Assembly (NCBI GenBank): GCA_037043015.1
Contig: CM073321.1
Coordinates: 39,142,420 to 39,206,419, forward strand
Source of the DNA: Bryum argenteum
Taxonomy: Eukaryota; Streptophyta; Bryopsida; Bryales; Bryaceae
Direction of reading: 5' to 3'
Length of the DNA: 64,000 bases
In this document: positions 33,956 through 46,085 of the stretch, piece after piece
Layout of the letters: each line of letters opens with the position of its first letter
Numbering within the stretch: position 1 is the first letter of the stretch
Translations under genes and position numbers: made by a program
The notes under the pieces: generated by a model
What the model was told of the DNA's origin: nothing
The model's database searches: none
What the model saw: only the letters and a program-made list of their open reading frames with translations

Positions 33956-35069
33956 ATGATGGAACGTAAAAACTACTCTAAGATGGGGCGTAACAATGAT
34001 GTTGATTGGACTTTGGAGATAGAGGAAGGATGGGCGCCGTATAGTAGATTCTCATCGCACCTACAAGAGTCAGCTCGCATTGTAATCAACACATGCGACC
34101 CTCCTCCCGCAATACTTAAGGACAAATGTGCGGTGTGCCTACATCATTTTGGTCCAGAGGGCGCATACACGTTGGGCCAATGTGGCCATAACTTCCATGT
34201 TACTTGCATATGCCGATATGCAATGACAAAATCAGTATGTCCGGTATGTCGCTCCCCATTTAGCACGAGATTCTACGAGATGATGGGCATACGAGATCTT
34301 ATGCTACCAGGGCACGAGTTCAACCGATGGAATCTTCCACTGTATCAATACCCAAAGAAATTTCTAAACTACTCTGATTGGGGAAATGCACTTGACTGGA
34401 GTACGTCCGAAACACCAACTAGCCATTCAATATGGTGGGGATCATGATCAGTTGTTCTGGATGACACAAGATTACAAAATAGAGATAAGGGCGAGGAATA
34501 TTGAAGGTGATGAGCAACGAGAGTTGTTTTGTCGTAATTTTGGAGGACATTGGAGCGTCGAACACAACCGTTTCTTTCGATTTCCTCCAAAGACAGTGGA
34601 AAAGGGAGAAGATGGTTCGTGGCACGAAATAACCGATTCAACCGGCTTTGGTGAGGAGTACAAGAAGTACGATCATACTCCAATTGGAAGAGCTATGGTC
34701 CTTGCAAAATTGGAGGAGGCCGCAATATACCGGACTTCGATACCGGAAAATTCTTTTGAAGATGTGGAGGTCTCATATCGGGATGCGGTGAAGAAGTTTG
34801 ATGTGTGTATCTATGACGCCATTTTGGTTTGGAGAGAATGTCTATTAAACCCAAAACACACACAACTTCTATTATTGGATGAGTTTGAAGGTGTTGTACA
34901 GGATGTCGTTGCAAAGATCGAGAAGGCCATGGAAATCTTACGTAACAAAGAAGTGGATCCTAGCAAAAAGCGGAAGAGGCAATCGGGCGAAGATGGGGAG
35001 GATAGTTGGCAGGCGGAGATGAGAGGCGAAATTGCAGCCGTGGATCGAGAGTATGAAGAGGGCGGTTGA
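33956..35069 (+). pseudogene. RING-H2 finger protein part, probably continuous with 31810-33785
   Basis: 33956-34447 carries an intact RING-H2: C-A-V-C, FGPEG, then CGHNFHVTC and CPVC, giving C-x2-C-x13-C-x-H-x2-H-x2-C-x10-C-x2-C. After the finger comes FSTRFYEMMGIRDL, matching the tail after the damaged finger at about 10200. A frame change near 34430 leads to 34386-35069, an uninterrupted C-terminal part (GDHDQLFWMTQDYKIEIRAR, then a Lys-rich KKRKRQS segment). RING-H2 proteins usually act as E3 ubiquitin ligases. Residues that bind zinc are all present in this copy. A stop near 33785 and several between 33785 and 33945 separate it from the coiled-coil part. Confidence 0.65.
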
Positions 35070-35123
35070 ATTGCCCGTCCAAGTCAAAGACCGCGTGCTC
35101 GTAGTACAGCTTAGATTGGTCAA

Positions 35124-35530
35124 TCGGATGGATCTTCAGTTTGAAGTTAGAACGGATGTTGGACCTTAAGTTTGCACGTATATAACTATATATATATATA
35201 TATGCTTTTTCTAGGTTGTATGGATGTTGTTTTAAAAATGATGAAAATGCCACCATTGATCCATGGGGCCTCATTTTTGAAGTAAAGGGTTGCAATCTTT
35301 CTGATTTAATGTGCATTTCTTCTCTATGCTTGAGAGTGAAGACCATCGTGCGACAAGTATGTAAAGATAAATATAATTTTTTTCAACACATTAAATGTAG
35401 TCATGTAGACAATAGAATCTCCAAATGCATTTGGAGTATAACAATAAAGTACTACAGTAAACTATAACTGCAATTTCTATAATAAGTATAAGTTCTATGA
35501 ACCTATACTACATAAAGATGCCAAATTCAA
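35124..35530. other. 3' flank, no gene seen
   Basis: It holds a (TA)n run at about 35187-35202 and AT-rich DNA between the RING gene and the converging hAT gene. Confidence 0.5.
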
Positions 35531-38419
35531 CTATTCATCAGGACCAGAGGATTGCTCATAATCGCTATCTCCCTTCTTTTCAGCTCCACTAGACCCCGTA
35601 GGATCATATTCATAATTGCTTGGAACCTCTTCTTTGATCTTGGGTTTATTCTCTGGACATTGTATATTCCCATACTTATGCCAAGTATCAAATTCGGGGA
35701 GATTAACAGGGATCTTTGGTTTTTTAGGCGGAACAATTGGAACCGTTCCAGATTTTCGTTTATGCGACTTGGAAATGCCAAGCATGTGCTGTAACCCCGT
35801 GGCAGTACGAGGAACATTGGCATTCTTTAAATACCTGCCCAACGGTATATCAGAGTCACTAGAGATGCTGCCATATTTGGCTCTTGAAAGGGATACTAAA
35901 CCCATAGAGGATTTCTCCAAGGTTGTCGTAACCCTTGCAGTAGAGGGTTGAAGTAAAGCGCGGGGAGTAGGACATTGTAAAGATAGTTGATCCTTACTAC
36001 CGGATGCGATATTCTCCGCGACCGGATCAGAGCTCATAGTGCCTGCAGTAGTATTGCACGCAGTGGTCTTCACATCTATCACCTCCTTATCCAACCGTAA
36101 ACCACTAGCGAGAACAGGTAGGACGTTATTCGATTTGCCCATGCTGTCTTGTGTCATTAACCGTGCTAACAGCTGCTCATCATCTAGATCATCCGCCGAA
36201 ACACCATGAGCGATAAAATCACCATTAGCATCTTGAACATTTGGAGCATCTTCATCATTTGAAGCAAAGAAGAATGTCATATCATCGTCTTCATCACCAG
36301 ATTTAGAAATATCATTGTCATCAGACTCTGATTCGTCCTCGACAGCTTCCTCATCGTTTTCATGTACTTGGTCTTCCTCTAAATCCAAGTTCTCTCTATA
36401 CCACCGCCCATCATCACTCAACTTATCATTCGGAAGCAATTTCGAGTTGGAATATATGTCATCAGCTCGAAATTACTCCCAGGTAGTAACCGATTCCGTT
36501 TCTTGTCGTCAATATAAGAGTAGCTACTCAAGCTGCGTTTGCAAGCCAACGAGGACGCGATCTATGCTAGTATTCGCTTTGCAATTGGAGAGAGGAGCTT
36601 AGCACAAGCACCCTCAAACTCCCACCATGCATGTGGAGCTAGTTTTTGAGTATTAGGCTCCAGCATGTCATGGAATGGTAGACCCCTTACTCGAAACGCA
36701 AGAAATTCACTCACCACGTCTGCGTGATCCTCCGCGGGACATAATTTTTGTAAAACACGCTTGCAAGCTATTGTAAGATCGGGATTGTCAGCTAACTCTT
36801 GGTCATGTAGTGAATAAGGATTTAAAAGTGCAGCCGCGCCATGTAAATCAATTGTCATGAGCCGTTTCCGATGGTAAATCTCCTCTTTTGCGGTCGCCAC
36901 CTCAAGTGGTTCCAATGAGATTGGCGCTGCATACAAAGTATGGACATGTCTCTCAAGATCACGCATGATATGCCAAGCCTTTCCCGTACTAGGAGCCTTG
37001 CCGTCGAATTTTCTTAGAGTGTAGACTACGGGGGCCACCATATCCCGTACTCTTTTACATTGCTCTCAAAAGTCATCGCTCAACACCACCTTCTTGACCT
37101 TACAGGAGAATATAAGCTTATCTCTAGCAGATACCGTCTTCTTCGAGGCATAGGCTGTGAACATAGGGTCGACAACAACTTGCTCCAATGATTCTCTGAC
37201 CTCCAACAAGCGATCTATCATTATGAATTGACTAGAAAATCTTGTTTTCCCAGGCATCAGTAGGCTACATTTCGCCTCGTGTTTACGAAACACAGCTAGG
37301 GGCATTTGTCGCCTCTTGATAAACTTGACCATTCTCTTCGCCATGACTAAAGTATTCGCCATCCATCCAGCCTTTTCCCAATCCTCCAACAACAAGTCCA
37401 TTGCATGTGTCGCACACCCTTGCATGAAAATTTGTGGATATTTCTCAAGGACTATTCTTGAGGCATTGAGCATTACAGAAGCATTGTCTCTGCATACTTG
37501 AACAATGTTCTCTGGTCCAACTTGTTCTATGTACTTCAACATGAGAGTTGACATATACACCGCTGTTTTTTCTATGCCAGTAGTATCCACAGCACCAAGA
37601 TAAAGCTCTCCAGCTTGAGTCACAAGCATCGCATTCACCAAATGGGCGACTGGTCATAGATGACCATCCATCCATGGTTCTCCGATCGTCTACGACAGTC
37701 TACTATCTGATTTTTTTTGTACCTCCGTGTTTACTTCTCTTAACAACCTTGTCCGAATGTCATGGTAAGATGGTGGAGCATAGGATTTTCAAAATCCAAC
37801 AGTCTTCATCACGGCAGCTTTGAATGCATCATTCCGGGCTACAGAAAATGGTATATTTGCTTCGTAGAAAAATTTCGCTCAGAGTTTATCCAACTCTCGC
37901 CTATCTGCTTCAGCAAAAGCAGCTTCAACTGAAGATTGCTTGGTTTGCTTCATAGATCCAAACATCGGTCGAGTATCCTTAATTCCCCTCATAAGGATGG
38001 AAGAAGCAAAGGTTGACCCAACCAAAAGATTTGCTGAATTCATGGGGGTGCCTAGCGAGGACCCTACACAAGAGTCACTCCTAGGGGTTTCTGGAATGTC
38101 ATGTTTTGAGGCACCTGGAACGTCCGTGGATGGAGTGAGAGAACATTCACCAAGAAATACGTCCAATTCTCCGTTATATGGAGGGAACTCCCCGCCACAT
38201 CGTAAAAACAATTGCCTAATTTCCCTAGGAAGCTTTGGGCAAAGGGAGGAACTAGAATCCCTATGTCAAGGAATCTTCTCGTACCCATAATACCTCAGAT
38301 TCCGACTCTTCTTCTAAGGAAACTATTACATGACATTCGGAGCACTGTATGAAGGACCCGGACGCTTTACCTTCCTTCTCGATGTCTCTAAACCAAGGCT
38401 CATATGGAGCAGGGCCCAT
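35531..38419 (-). pseudogene. hAT transposase with acidic C-terminal extension, decayed
   Basis: A probable start at 38419 (MGPAPYEPWFRDIEKEGKAS) is followed by a C-x2-C-like BED remnant (IQCSECHVIV). 38211-37745 gives AKFFYEANIPFSVARND and SYHDIRTRLL. 37641-37066 has the DUF659-like core: GAVDTTGIEKTAVY, the Asp in VCRDNASVML, and MQGCATHAMDLLLEDW. 37041-36562 continues. The dimerisation region lies at 36600-36450 with WWEFEGACAKLLSPIAK and KKRNRLLPGS. The hAT motif C-E-R-N-W-S reads C-K-R-S-L-S here, so the usual catalytic Glu is changed. The frame then runs 300 residues further (36439-35531) as a Ser/Asp/Glu-rich tail, longer than most hAT tails. Frameshifts near 38230 and 37640 and stops near 37850 and 36565 are visible. 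Confidence 0.75.
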
Positions 38420-38689
38420 TTTGATAAATAGGACGCCTCAAAGTTATGAACAGTGGTGGGACCGGGACGTGAAAAAAAATGGCAAGAGTTCCTTCCGGAA
38501 ATCCTCACTTCCGAACTCAATACCTACCAAGCAATGTACACATAAAATGTATTATGCAACTCAAAGCCCTTGGAAAGTGTTCAAAATTCGGAAGTGAAAT
38601 GAGACTCAATGTCTCTTCTCTTATATACCATCCAACTCTGAATATGACCGTTGCAATCCGAAATAGAAATGCTCGACAACCGTTGGATG

Positions 38690-39557
38690 CTGAAGCGGGC
38701 CATCCGGCCACAAGCGGTCGCACGAGGCGAGGGCCGGTCGCAGCGGCCGACAGCCGGTCGTCGAGGCCGACGGCCGGTCTCTCGGGCTGATGGCTGGACC
38801 GACGGCCGGTCGCTCGGGCCGACGTCCGGACCGAAGGCGGGTCACCCGGGATCGACGGCCGGATCGAAGGCCGGATCGGTGGGCCGACGGCCGGTCGCTT
38901 GGGCCGACCGCCGGTCGCCCTCGCCGACGGCCGGCCAGCCGGCCAAGCGGTCGGGCCAACGGCGAGCTATAGGACCGGTCGACGGGGTCGTTCGACCAAT
39001 GAACGCACCCCGATGGTCATTTACTCTTAGTAAAAAGACCAGAATCTCTAAGTCACGGACGGTCCCCGGACCCCTACCGGACGTGCGGACGTTCGGACGC
39101 TGTGACATCCATGTGTAGGCCGCGGTTGCGTGGCCGACTGGCCAACCTAGATCTGACGGTCGCCCGGTCGACCGGCGCGACCGATCGGACGGCCGGCGCC
39201 GACCTCGACTGATCGGAGGCCTGACGCCGCTTGCGACCGATCGGACGGCCGACGCCGACCGCGACCGATCGGACGGTCAATTATAAGAGCGGCCGATCTG
39301 ACGGCCGACGCCCACCGTGATCGATCGGACGGCCGACACCCATCGCGATGAATAGGACGGTCGTGGGCTGCCCAATCCAATCTAATGGTAACTTTGAGAA
39401 CTCACTACAACACTTTCAACGGCTAAGATGCGACCTCGAATACGATCTAGTGGTTAGTAATTTTACTGTTGTCGTAGTTTTTCCAATTTACCCCCTCGTA
39501 CGGACGTCCGGACGTCCGGCCCAAAAAGTTCAAAAGACGTCCATTTTGACATTTCTG
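38690..39557. repeat. CpG-rich arrays and hAT-like right tip
   Basis: Two arrays (38690-38980 and 39118-39371) of GGGCCGACGGCCGGTCGC and CCGATCGGACGGCC type units. They are followed by GCCCAATCCAATCTAATGGT, CAACGGCTAAGATGC and the outer GGACGTCCGGACGTCC segment. The end at 39557 (ATTTCTG) is the inverted partner of CAGGGA at 21447. The 8 bases outside (ATTAGAAA) match those on the left (ACTAGCAC) at five of eight places, so a target duplication is only suggested. Confidence 0.6.
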
Positions 39558-39889
39558 ATTAGAAAAGATGTATATGAGTCATGAAACCAATTTGCAAAGA
39601 TTATGATTTAAATGCTATTCTTGCATATTTTAATGTCTCAACTTACAACCCAAGTCATTTCCAATTCTTTCTTTAAATCATGAGAACATGATTTTTTAGA
39701 GGAGGGGGCAAATGATAACCTCAAACCTCTAATACTTGAAAAGTTGTAAAAAAGAAATTGCAATAAAACGGTATTTTTTGGCCTTCTTTGAATAAGAATA
39801 TTATTCTCTGCGCACATATAGGGGTATTATGTATTGATTGAAAAATTATACATGATTGGGTAAACCTCAACAATTTTTATACTATTTTA
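39558..39889. other. spacer, no gene seen
   Basis: AT-rich DNA between the hAT-like tip and the copia fossil. Confidence 0.4.
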
Positions 39890-41430
39890 TTTTTATCAGC
39901 ACGTTTTTGCTCCACCGCTCTTGCTCTTGCGCTGTTTCGTTCTTCAAATTTGCTTCTTCTCGCTAATTATGTTCCACCATAGTTTTGCACGCCCTAGCAG
40001 ATAGAACCGTAGCCGAATTTATTCTCTTCATGCAGGGTTTTCCAACCGGTCGAAACCTGTAGCTGGCACCTTTTCCACTTTTCACGCTTCTGTCTCTCCT
40101 CTCATCGAAACTTCTTGTCTTTAAATAACCCGTACTTTAAGATTGCTTCAAAGTTTTGAAACTGCTCTTGTTTCTTCGATTCTCAAAACTCCTAATTTTT
40201 GAACCTGCTCTTGTTTTTCACGCTTTTCATGTTTTCGAAACCTGTTCTATTTTTTGATCCAATCTTTGCTCTGCTTTGTTCGTTTGTCCTCTTTTTTGGA
40301 CGTGCAAGTTATGCTCTCTTGCATCAGCATGGTGACCACACGTGAAACCCAAACTCAATCCTTGATATTCGATGCACTCATGGTGGACGGCAACAACTTC
40401 CTCGGATAGATCAACAATGTACAAACTTACTTGAGCGCCGAAGAACTTGAAGGAGCGTTGTACCAAACAACCGCATTCTTGGTGCCAAAAGCTCTCTTGA
40501 TCATGCGCCGTCACATTGAGGTCTCACTCCGCCAGCAGTTCATGCAGATCAACAATGCGGCGAAGCTATGGGCTCAAATTCACGCGCGATTCGAACATCA
40601 TCAAGCGCTACTGCTCCCGCAAGTTCGCAGCAAATGGACAAACTTGCGTGTCATGGTCTTTCCATCAACCCAAGACTTCAACTCCAAACTCTACCGGATT
40701 TCTGCCGAGATTTGGCTGTGTGGCAAACGCATCACCGAGGCCGAACATATTGACAAAACCTTGTCTACATTCCCACTTGCTACTGCAATTCTTGCCGAAC
40801 AGTACCGCAATATGCGGTTCGAAACTCATTTTGAACTCATGTCAAAGTTGCTCATGGCAGAAAAGCAACAGGTCTTGTTATTAAAGAACGCGGAAGCAAG
40901 GCGGGCGCGAGAGATACATGCAGTTGAACCAACCCTTAAGCCCACCATCACATATAGGAGTATATAAAGAAGATATAAAATTTCAAAAATAGCCTTTTTG
41001 TATAGTTTAGAAGAGAATTATAGGATGGAGTAGTTGTTGGGAGAGTTAATTCTAAGAGTTAGTTAAGGTAAACATGCAGTAGTTAGGGATAAAATTGGGA
41101 ACCCATCACCATATGAGACTGTAAATAGTCTCGCAAGGCTTGTAATTTTACACGTTTTTATCAATATAAAATACTCTTTCTTCTTCAAAGACTTGTCTCT
41201 TCTCTTCTACAAGCTCAAGAAATATTCTACAAGCTCAACTACTCAAGCAATGTTTTACAAGCTCAAGCAATATTCTACAAGCTCAAACAAAATTTTACAA
41301 GCTCAAGCATTAGATTACAACAAGTATATTTGCAAATGGTTTCTTAAGTTAAAAAATAGAAAAAACCTAAATTACGCTCATAAATACATAAATAAATCCA
41401 CAATTAAGAAGGCAATGAGGTGAACTTGTC
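39890..41430 (+). mobile_element. copia-type LTR retrotransposon fossil (gag part)
   Basis: The region 40371-40967 encodes a gag-like protein of the copia (UBN2-type) family, with the familiar opening DGNNFLG and a helical body. No protease, integrase or reverse transcriptase was recognised. 41030-41200 resembles a terminal copia repeat (TGTAAATAGTCTCGCAAGG, then a poly-A-signal-like end), followed by short repeats of TTCTACAAGCTCAA. The element is broken and lacks its pol part; boundaries are approximate. It looks old. Confidence 0.55.
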
Positions 41431-43774
41431 TCTTATCATGAAGCTTCTATCTTCGAAAGCTTAATTCTAAGTCAAGTAGAATGAGGCTTCCAAGACCAAG
41501 TTAGGGGGAAATGGACAGAGAGAGGGTGAGATGCACATGAGATAGGGAAGCAAATTTGTTTTTATTGTATAAACCTAGAGTCCAAGGTTCTCAACTACAA
41601 GGCAATTATGAAACCTTGAAGCCTTAGAGGCGTAATAACACTTAAATAGAACTATGTTGTAGGTATACTACCATGTCTTCATACAAAATAACCTAACCCT
41701 TGCCTGTGGTCTTCGGAGATGTGGCTTCCCTTAGCGGATGCCGTTTTTCCTATTTGCCCTATAGAGTATCCTTTTGCACTATTTTGCTAAGTATAATTTG
41801 TCCTTGGATTTTTGGATCAATATCGTGCTATAGGTCTCATGTTGCGACAAGTCTCTTCATAGGGAACTCGTTTTTTTGTATCGGGTGGAGCTTTGTTGTT
41901 GTATATCTCTTTAATTGCTCCTACTATGCAATGTAGACGAACGTGGTTGCCTTGAAACTTATGAACATGGCAGTATACAACATATACAATCGTGCTCGTC
42001 ATCGGGACAATAAACTTAGATAGCCTTGGAATCAGTAGAGAGAGCAGATAGATCCGGATGTGTATAGAAATGAGTAACAACATAGATTAGTGCATCCATG
42101 TTCCTCCTCTCCGTTGCTCTTCTGACTGAGTTCGACAGCTCAAAAGTTGTCTTCTTCCAATTTTTGGATTCTACATAATTGGTAGGGAATAGGGAGCCTC
42201 TCCAAGCTCATACTTGGTAGATTCACTATTAAAATTGTACTTTTAAATGAGATTTGAGTTCACTTGTGCGTTTTGATCGTTTGGTTGAGTTTGAATTTAG
42301 ATACCATACTTAAAGGTGTGAAATTGGGTGATCCATTACTTGGAAGGCTATAGTGTATGCTCCCACCTCACAGACCTTGTGGCCATTTACCGAGCCACAA
42401 TACATCAACACACTCAAAATAAAAATTGCTCTCAAAATTTTATATTTTCACTAGTATACATGAAGCTTTTTAAATATTGTAGATCTTTCTAAAAGTGGCT
42501 ACTATCATGTTTACTTGTCTATGACCAACAAAGCTATTAGTTGTGTCTTAATTATTCAAACGGCTTGACTTCCGCATCGTCAGGGTAGATAGGCTTTCTA
42601 CAATACCATCTTTAATGAGAACAACATCAACTGCCAATGCCTCATTGTACTGTGGAACCTCGTCATCATCGGGGCTCTTGTTTTTATCGACTTCGTAATC
42701 TCCATCGCTACAATTTGAGGCACAAACACTCTTAAATTCTGAGATTTCATTTCAAAGCTCAAGCGTCATACTACCATTGAACGCGGAGATTAAAACCTCT
42801 TGTCTCAATGTGCTTGAGCACCCTCTGCATGAGAATTGATAGTTCCGTTGGTGATGGCACTTCAAACTGTAGGAAAAACAAATGCCGGGGTTGACAAAAT
42901 GCATCCTGAAACGTATGTATCCACAAAAGTTTCTATCACCTAGTTTGGGTCTCTTGCCCCTATTCTAATGAAAGGACCTCTTGGAAGGCCTACAAAATAA
43001 GGCTTCAGAATTGTTTTATGCCCTCTATATAGGGATTACTTATGCACCTCCCATCACATGACGATGGCTATTTCTATGATGATTTTGAGTCCCCCAACAA
43101 CCTCTAGTCCTACCACGACCTCTTATCCTTCCACAACCTTGCTAATATTGTCCCATTAGATGATGAAGAGTGGGACTTGAGTATAAATACTCTTCTACTC
43201 ACCCCTTCTTCAGAAAGATGTAGAATGACATTTGATGCTACAAGATAAATAGATTATCTGGGATTCCAAGGACGTTGTGTTGGCGTACTCTGTTGAATAA
43301 CAACAGTTCTTGTTGCAACTCCTGCAAGTTGTTAGTTCATGTCTTCGGTGAATGCAAATGCATTGTGTACGTCCGCCTGGCTTGGGTTAAAACACATTGT
43401 CCATCAACTAAATTATGAGTTAACATCATATTCATTTTGAGAGTATTCTTGAGTTCCAAGAGAAATGATAAATAGCCAAATAGGCGGTTTAAAATGGTAC
43501 AAAGAGGTGCACCATAGATAAATAATTGTATTATAAAATGAAATATACAAAAATGTATGTTCATTTATGAACATTGTGTACATTTAATTGACCCAATCTT
43601 AGAAATTTTGGTGATTGGCATATAAATGTGAGCTCTAGTTACATAAGATTGACATGAATGAACGATGGAAACTAGGATATTTCAATAACATCGGTACCGT
43701 ACACTATCGTGTTGTGTGCAAACAAATTTGAATTTCTGCTAGTGCCTTCCACACTTCAGGGCCACGATTGTAGC
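41431..43774. other. about 2.3 kb with no recognised gene
   Basis: Short frames only; none shows a known motif or consistent splice pattern. Confidence 0.45.
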
Positions 43775-44412
43775 CTATATACATGACGACCAATAACTTG
43801 ATTTCGTCGCTGCCTGTAGCTTTAAAATCCTTTGCTTCCATGCGTCACGAAGTAGAGGACAAGTAACTATAGGTTGAAATCCATCGTGTGATTGAGTCTG
43901 ACGGTGACCCTTGTGGAATGGCGAGCGCATAGTACAGAAGGGCAAACACAAAGAATCATCGGCATGGGCAACAGTTGGTTCAGGTGGCGCCATTAATTCC
44001 GTCATACAGTCTCCAAGTTTCATTACCGGCTCCAAAGATTTGATTGGATAACGGGTAGCAACAAAATGTAATGTCGTCGCAAGAGATTTTTTCAGCGTTG
44101 ATGCCTTAGAGGGTGATACATTCACAGCCGGCGACTCAGATATGACTAGTATGGGCATCGCTGCATCAATGGTTGCCTAAGTCCATGAATAGAGATGAAA
44201 AAATGTAAGTAATGACATCACTATTAGAGATAGAAACTACAAAAGCTATTATTAAAAGAACGGATTTCCTTATCACATACCTCCGTCGGAAGTGGCTCAT
44301 CAACTAACTCAGAATCATCGTAAAACTTCCTTTGGGAGCTCCACCTCGACTTGAATCGACGATCATGATTCGGTTTTTCAATGGGCAAGGAGAACAAGCA
44401 TGATGTAGTCAT
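43775..44412 (-). CDS. hypothetical two-exon protein, 177 aa
   Basis: Exon 1 runs 44412-44281, from ATG (MTTSCLFSLPIEKPNHDRR) to a GTATGTG donor. Exon 2 runs 44176-43775 after a CTTAG acceptor and begins ATIDAAMPILVISESP in the same phase. The joined frame is uninterrupted for 177 residues. The protein is rich in Ser, Pro, Thr and basic residues and has no motif I know. It lies outside the Tnp2 element, in the same orientation. It could be a host gene or an accessory transposon gene. Splice sites are inferred from sequence alone. Confidence 0.4.
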
Positions 44413-45100
44413 TTACTACAGTGAATAGGGCTATCGACAACATCATCGTCAATTGGCATCGTCAAGTAGTCCATAGTCAATTGTGTGGTACGTAGCTGTT
44501 GAATACTTAATATAGTCCATTCCATTATGGGAAATTGCATATTGTCCGTAGTCCAAAATCAAATTAGCAGTAGCAGTGCAATAGAAATAAAAAATCATTG
44601 TCCAAATCGAAGAGAAAATGGGACACTTGGATACGAATTTATTTAAGAGGAATCATCGACAAGGATGATATACAATATAGTAAAGCCAAATAAGCTCGAC
44701 TTGAGTCAAATTAATCCTGGCAGAACTAGCACCGTCAAACACTACAATAAGATAATACGATAAGATCCATGGATGCTAAGAAAGGAAGCCAATCAGAAAC
44801 AATAGAATATAAACGTAATGATTCATTATAATGTACACAATACACATGTCAAAATCTAATCTCATCTAATGAAACCTAGCAAGGGCGACTAGATCAATGA
44901 TGCACAAGCTTCTTAGAAGGCTCTACGGCCCTAATAAGCTCATCGTACTCTGAACTACCGCATTCTTATGAGAGCATTCTACGCCCAATGTTGTCGTCCC
45001 TTCGGAAGGATAACAAGCCGTAACCGCGGCTTCAATGCAACCGTTGAATCCAAGGGAGGAGCTTGTCACCTACGAAATTATCATAGACATCATGCTCTCA

Positions 45101-45475
45101 CTACAAGACTGGCAAAATGACGTTTTCGGGTTCATTCATTACGTGCTTCTTACGGCTATCATTGATGATAATCATGTCATCCGCATTGGACTTTGAGTTA
45201 AGAGCATTGAAAAGCTTATCAAGGGGTTTTAGGAAGAGATCCTCATTCCTCCGTTTGACCTTGAAGTTGGACAACTTATTCCCCAGTCCACGAACCTTCA
45301 CAACCTCACATGAGTTTTGCCCGTGAATAAGGTACAGGGATGGTACACCCATAAACAAGTAATCACATGTGGACTTTGTGGTCGCATGGACCATTGAACT
45401 CCATACGGAGACATATGCAACCGTAGTCAACTCATGAAGAAAATCAAGGCAGAAGAGCATAACAAAAACAACCAT
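45101..45475 (-). CDS. unrecognised frame beside a CACTA-like tip
   Basis: A 124-residue frame with a hydrophobic start (MVVFVMLFCLDFLHEL), then a Lys-rich part (KLSNFKVKRRNEDLFLKPL). No known motif. It begins only 2 bp from the CACTACTAGAATC sequence at 45477, so it may have arisen by chance over an element boundary. Confidence 0.25.
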   Translation of the reverse strand: MVVFVMLFCLDFLHELTTVAYVSVWSSMVHATTKSTCDYLFMGVPSLYLIHGQNSCEVVKVRGLGNKLSNFKVKRRNEDLFLKPLDKLFNALNSKSNADDMIIINDSRKKHVMNEPENVILPVL

Positions 45476-46085
45476 GCACTACTAGAATCACATGTTGATA
45501 ACAACTAGAAAACAAGAGATATCACTTGGAAGTAATAGTGCAAGGGTTTTGTAGTTGGTTCGCGGACTAGGGTTAACATTGTAGTCGAGGGGTTTGTCTA
45601 AACAAATGATAAGTGTTGGGTATCACTTGATTCAAAAGGCTGTTGTCGACATGGAGAGGAAGTGGTAAACTTTTGCGTTGTCAGTGGTTTACATGGCAAT
45701 GTTAACGTGGACGGATACGTGGATGAAGATGAAACATATACATAAATAAACATATTCTACCTTAAAAATAAATAGTAAATACATATATATACATACTTCA
45801 CTTTCCATATAGAATTTGAAGTTGATGACATAAGAATATGGTTTATGTCTACAGTAGCTGAAACACACAGGTTTTAGACCAGAATTAATTTCAAAGTGTC
45901 ACCATGAAGTGATGACTCTAAAAAGCTGACTTGCTAAACAACAAAATTAGAGCCTCTACTCAAAAATATTGTTCAAAAACGGAAGCTATGCTAGTAAAGA
46001 AAATCTAGCAAAACAATCACTCTTCTTCGCTCGAAGGACCAAGGTCGTTGTCGAACTTCTTTGGCAACTCAGGGCCAATGTCCTC

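Noticed and set aside
38621-39380. Arg/Gly/Pro-rich frames on both strands
   Set aside because: Same cause: CpG-rich arrays read in all frames.
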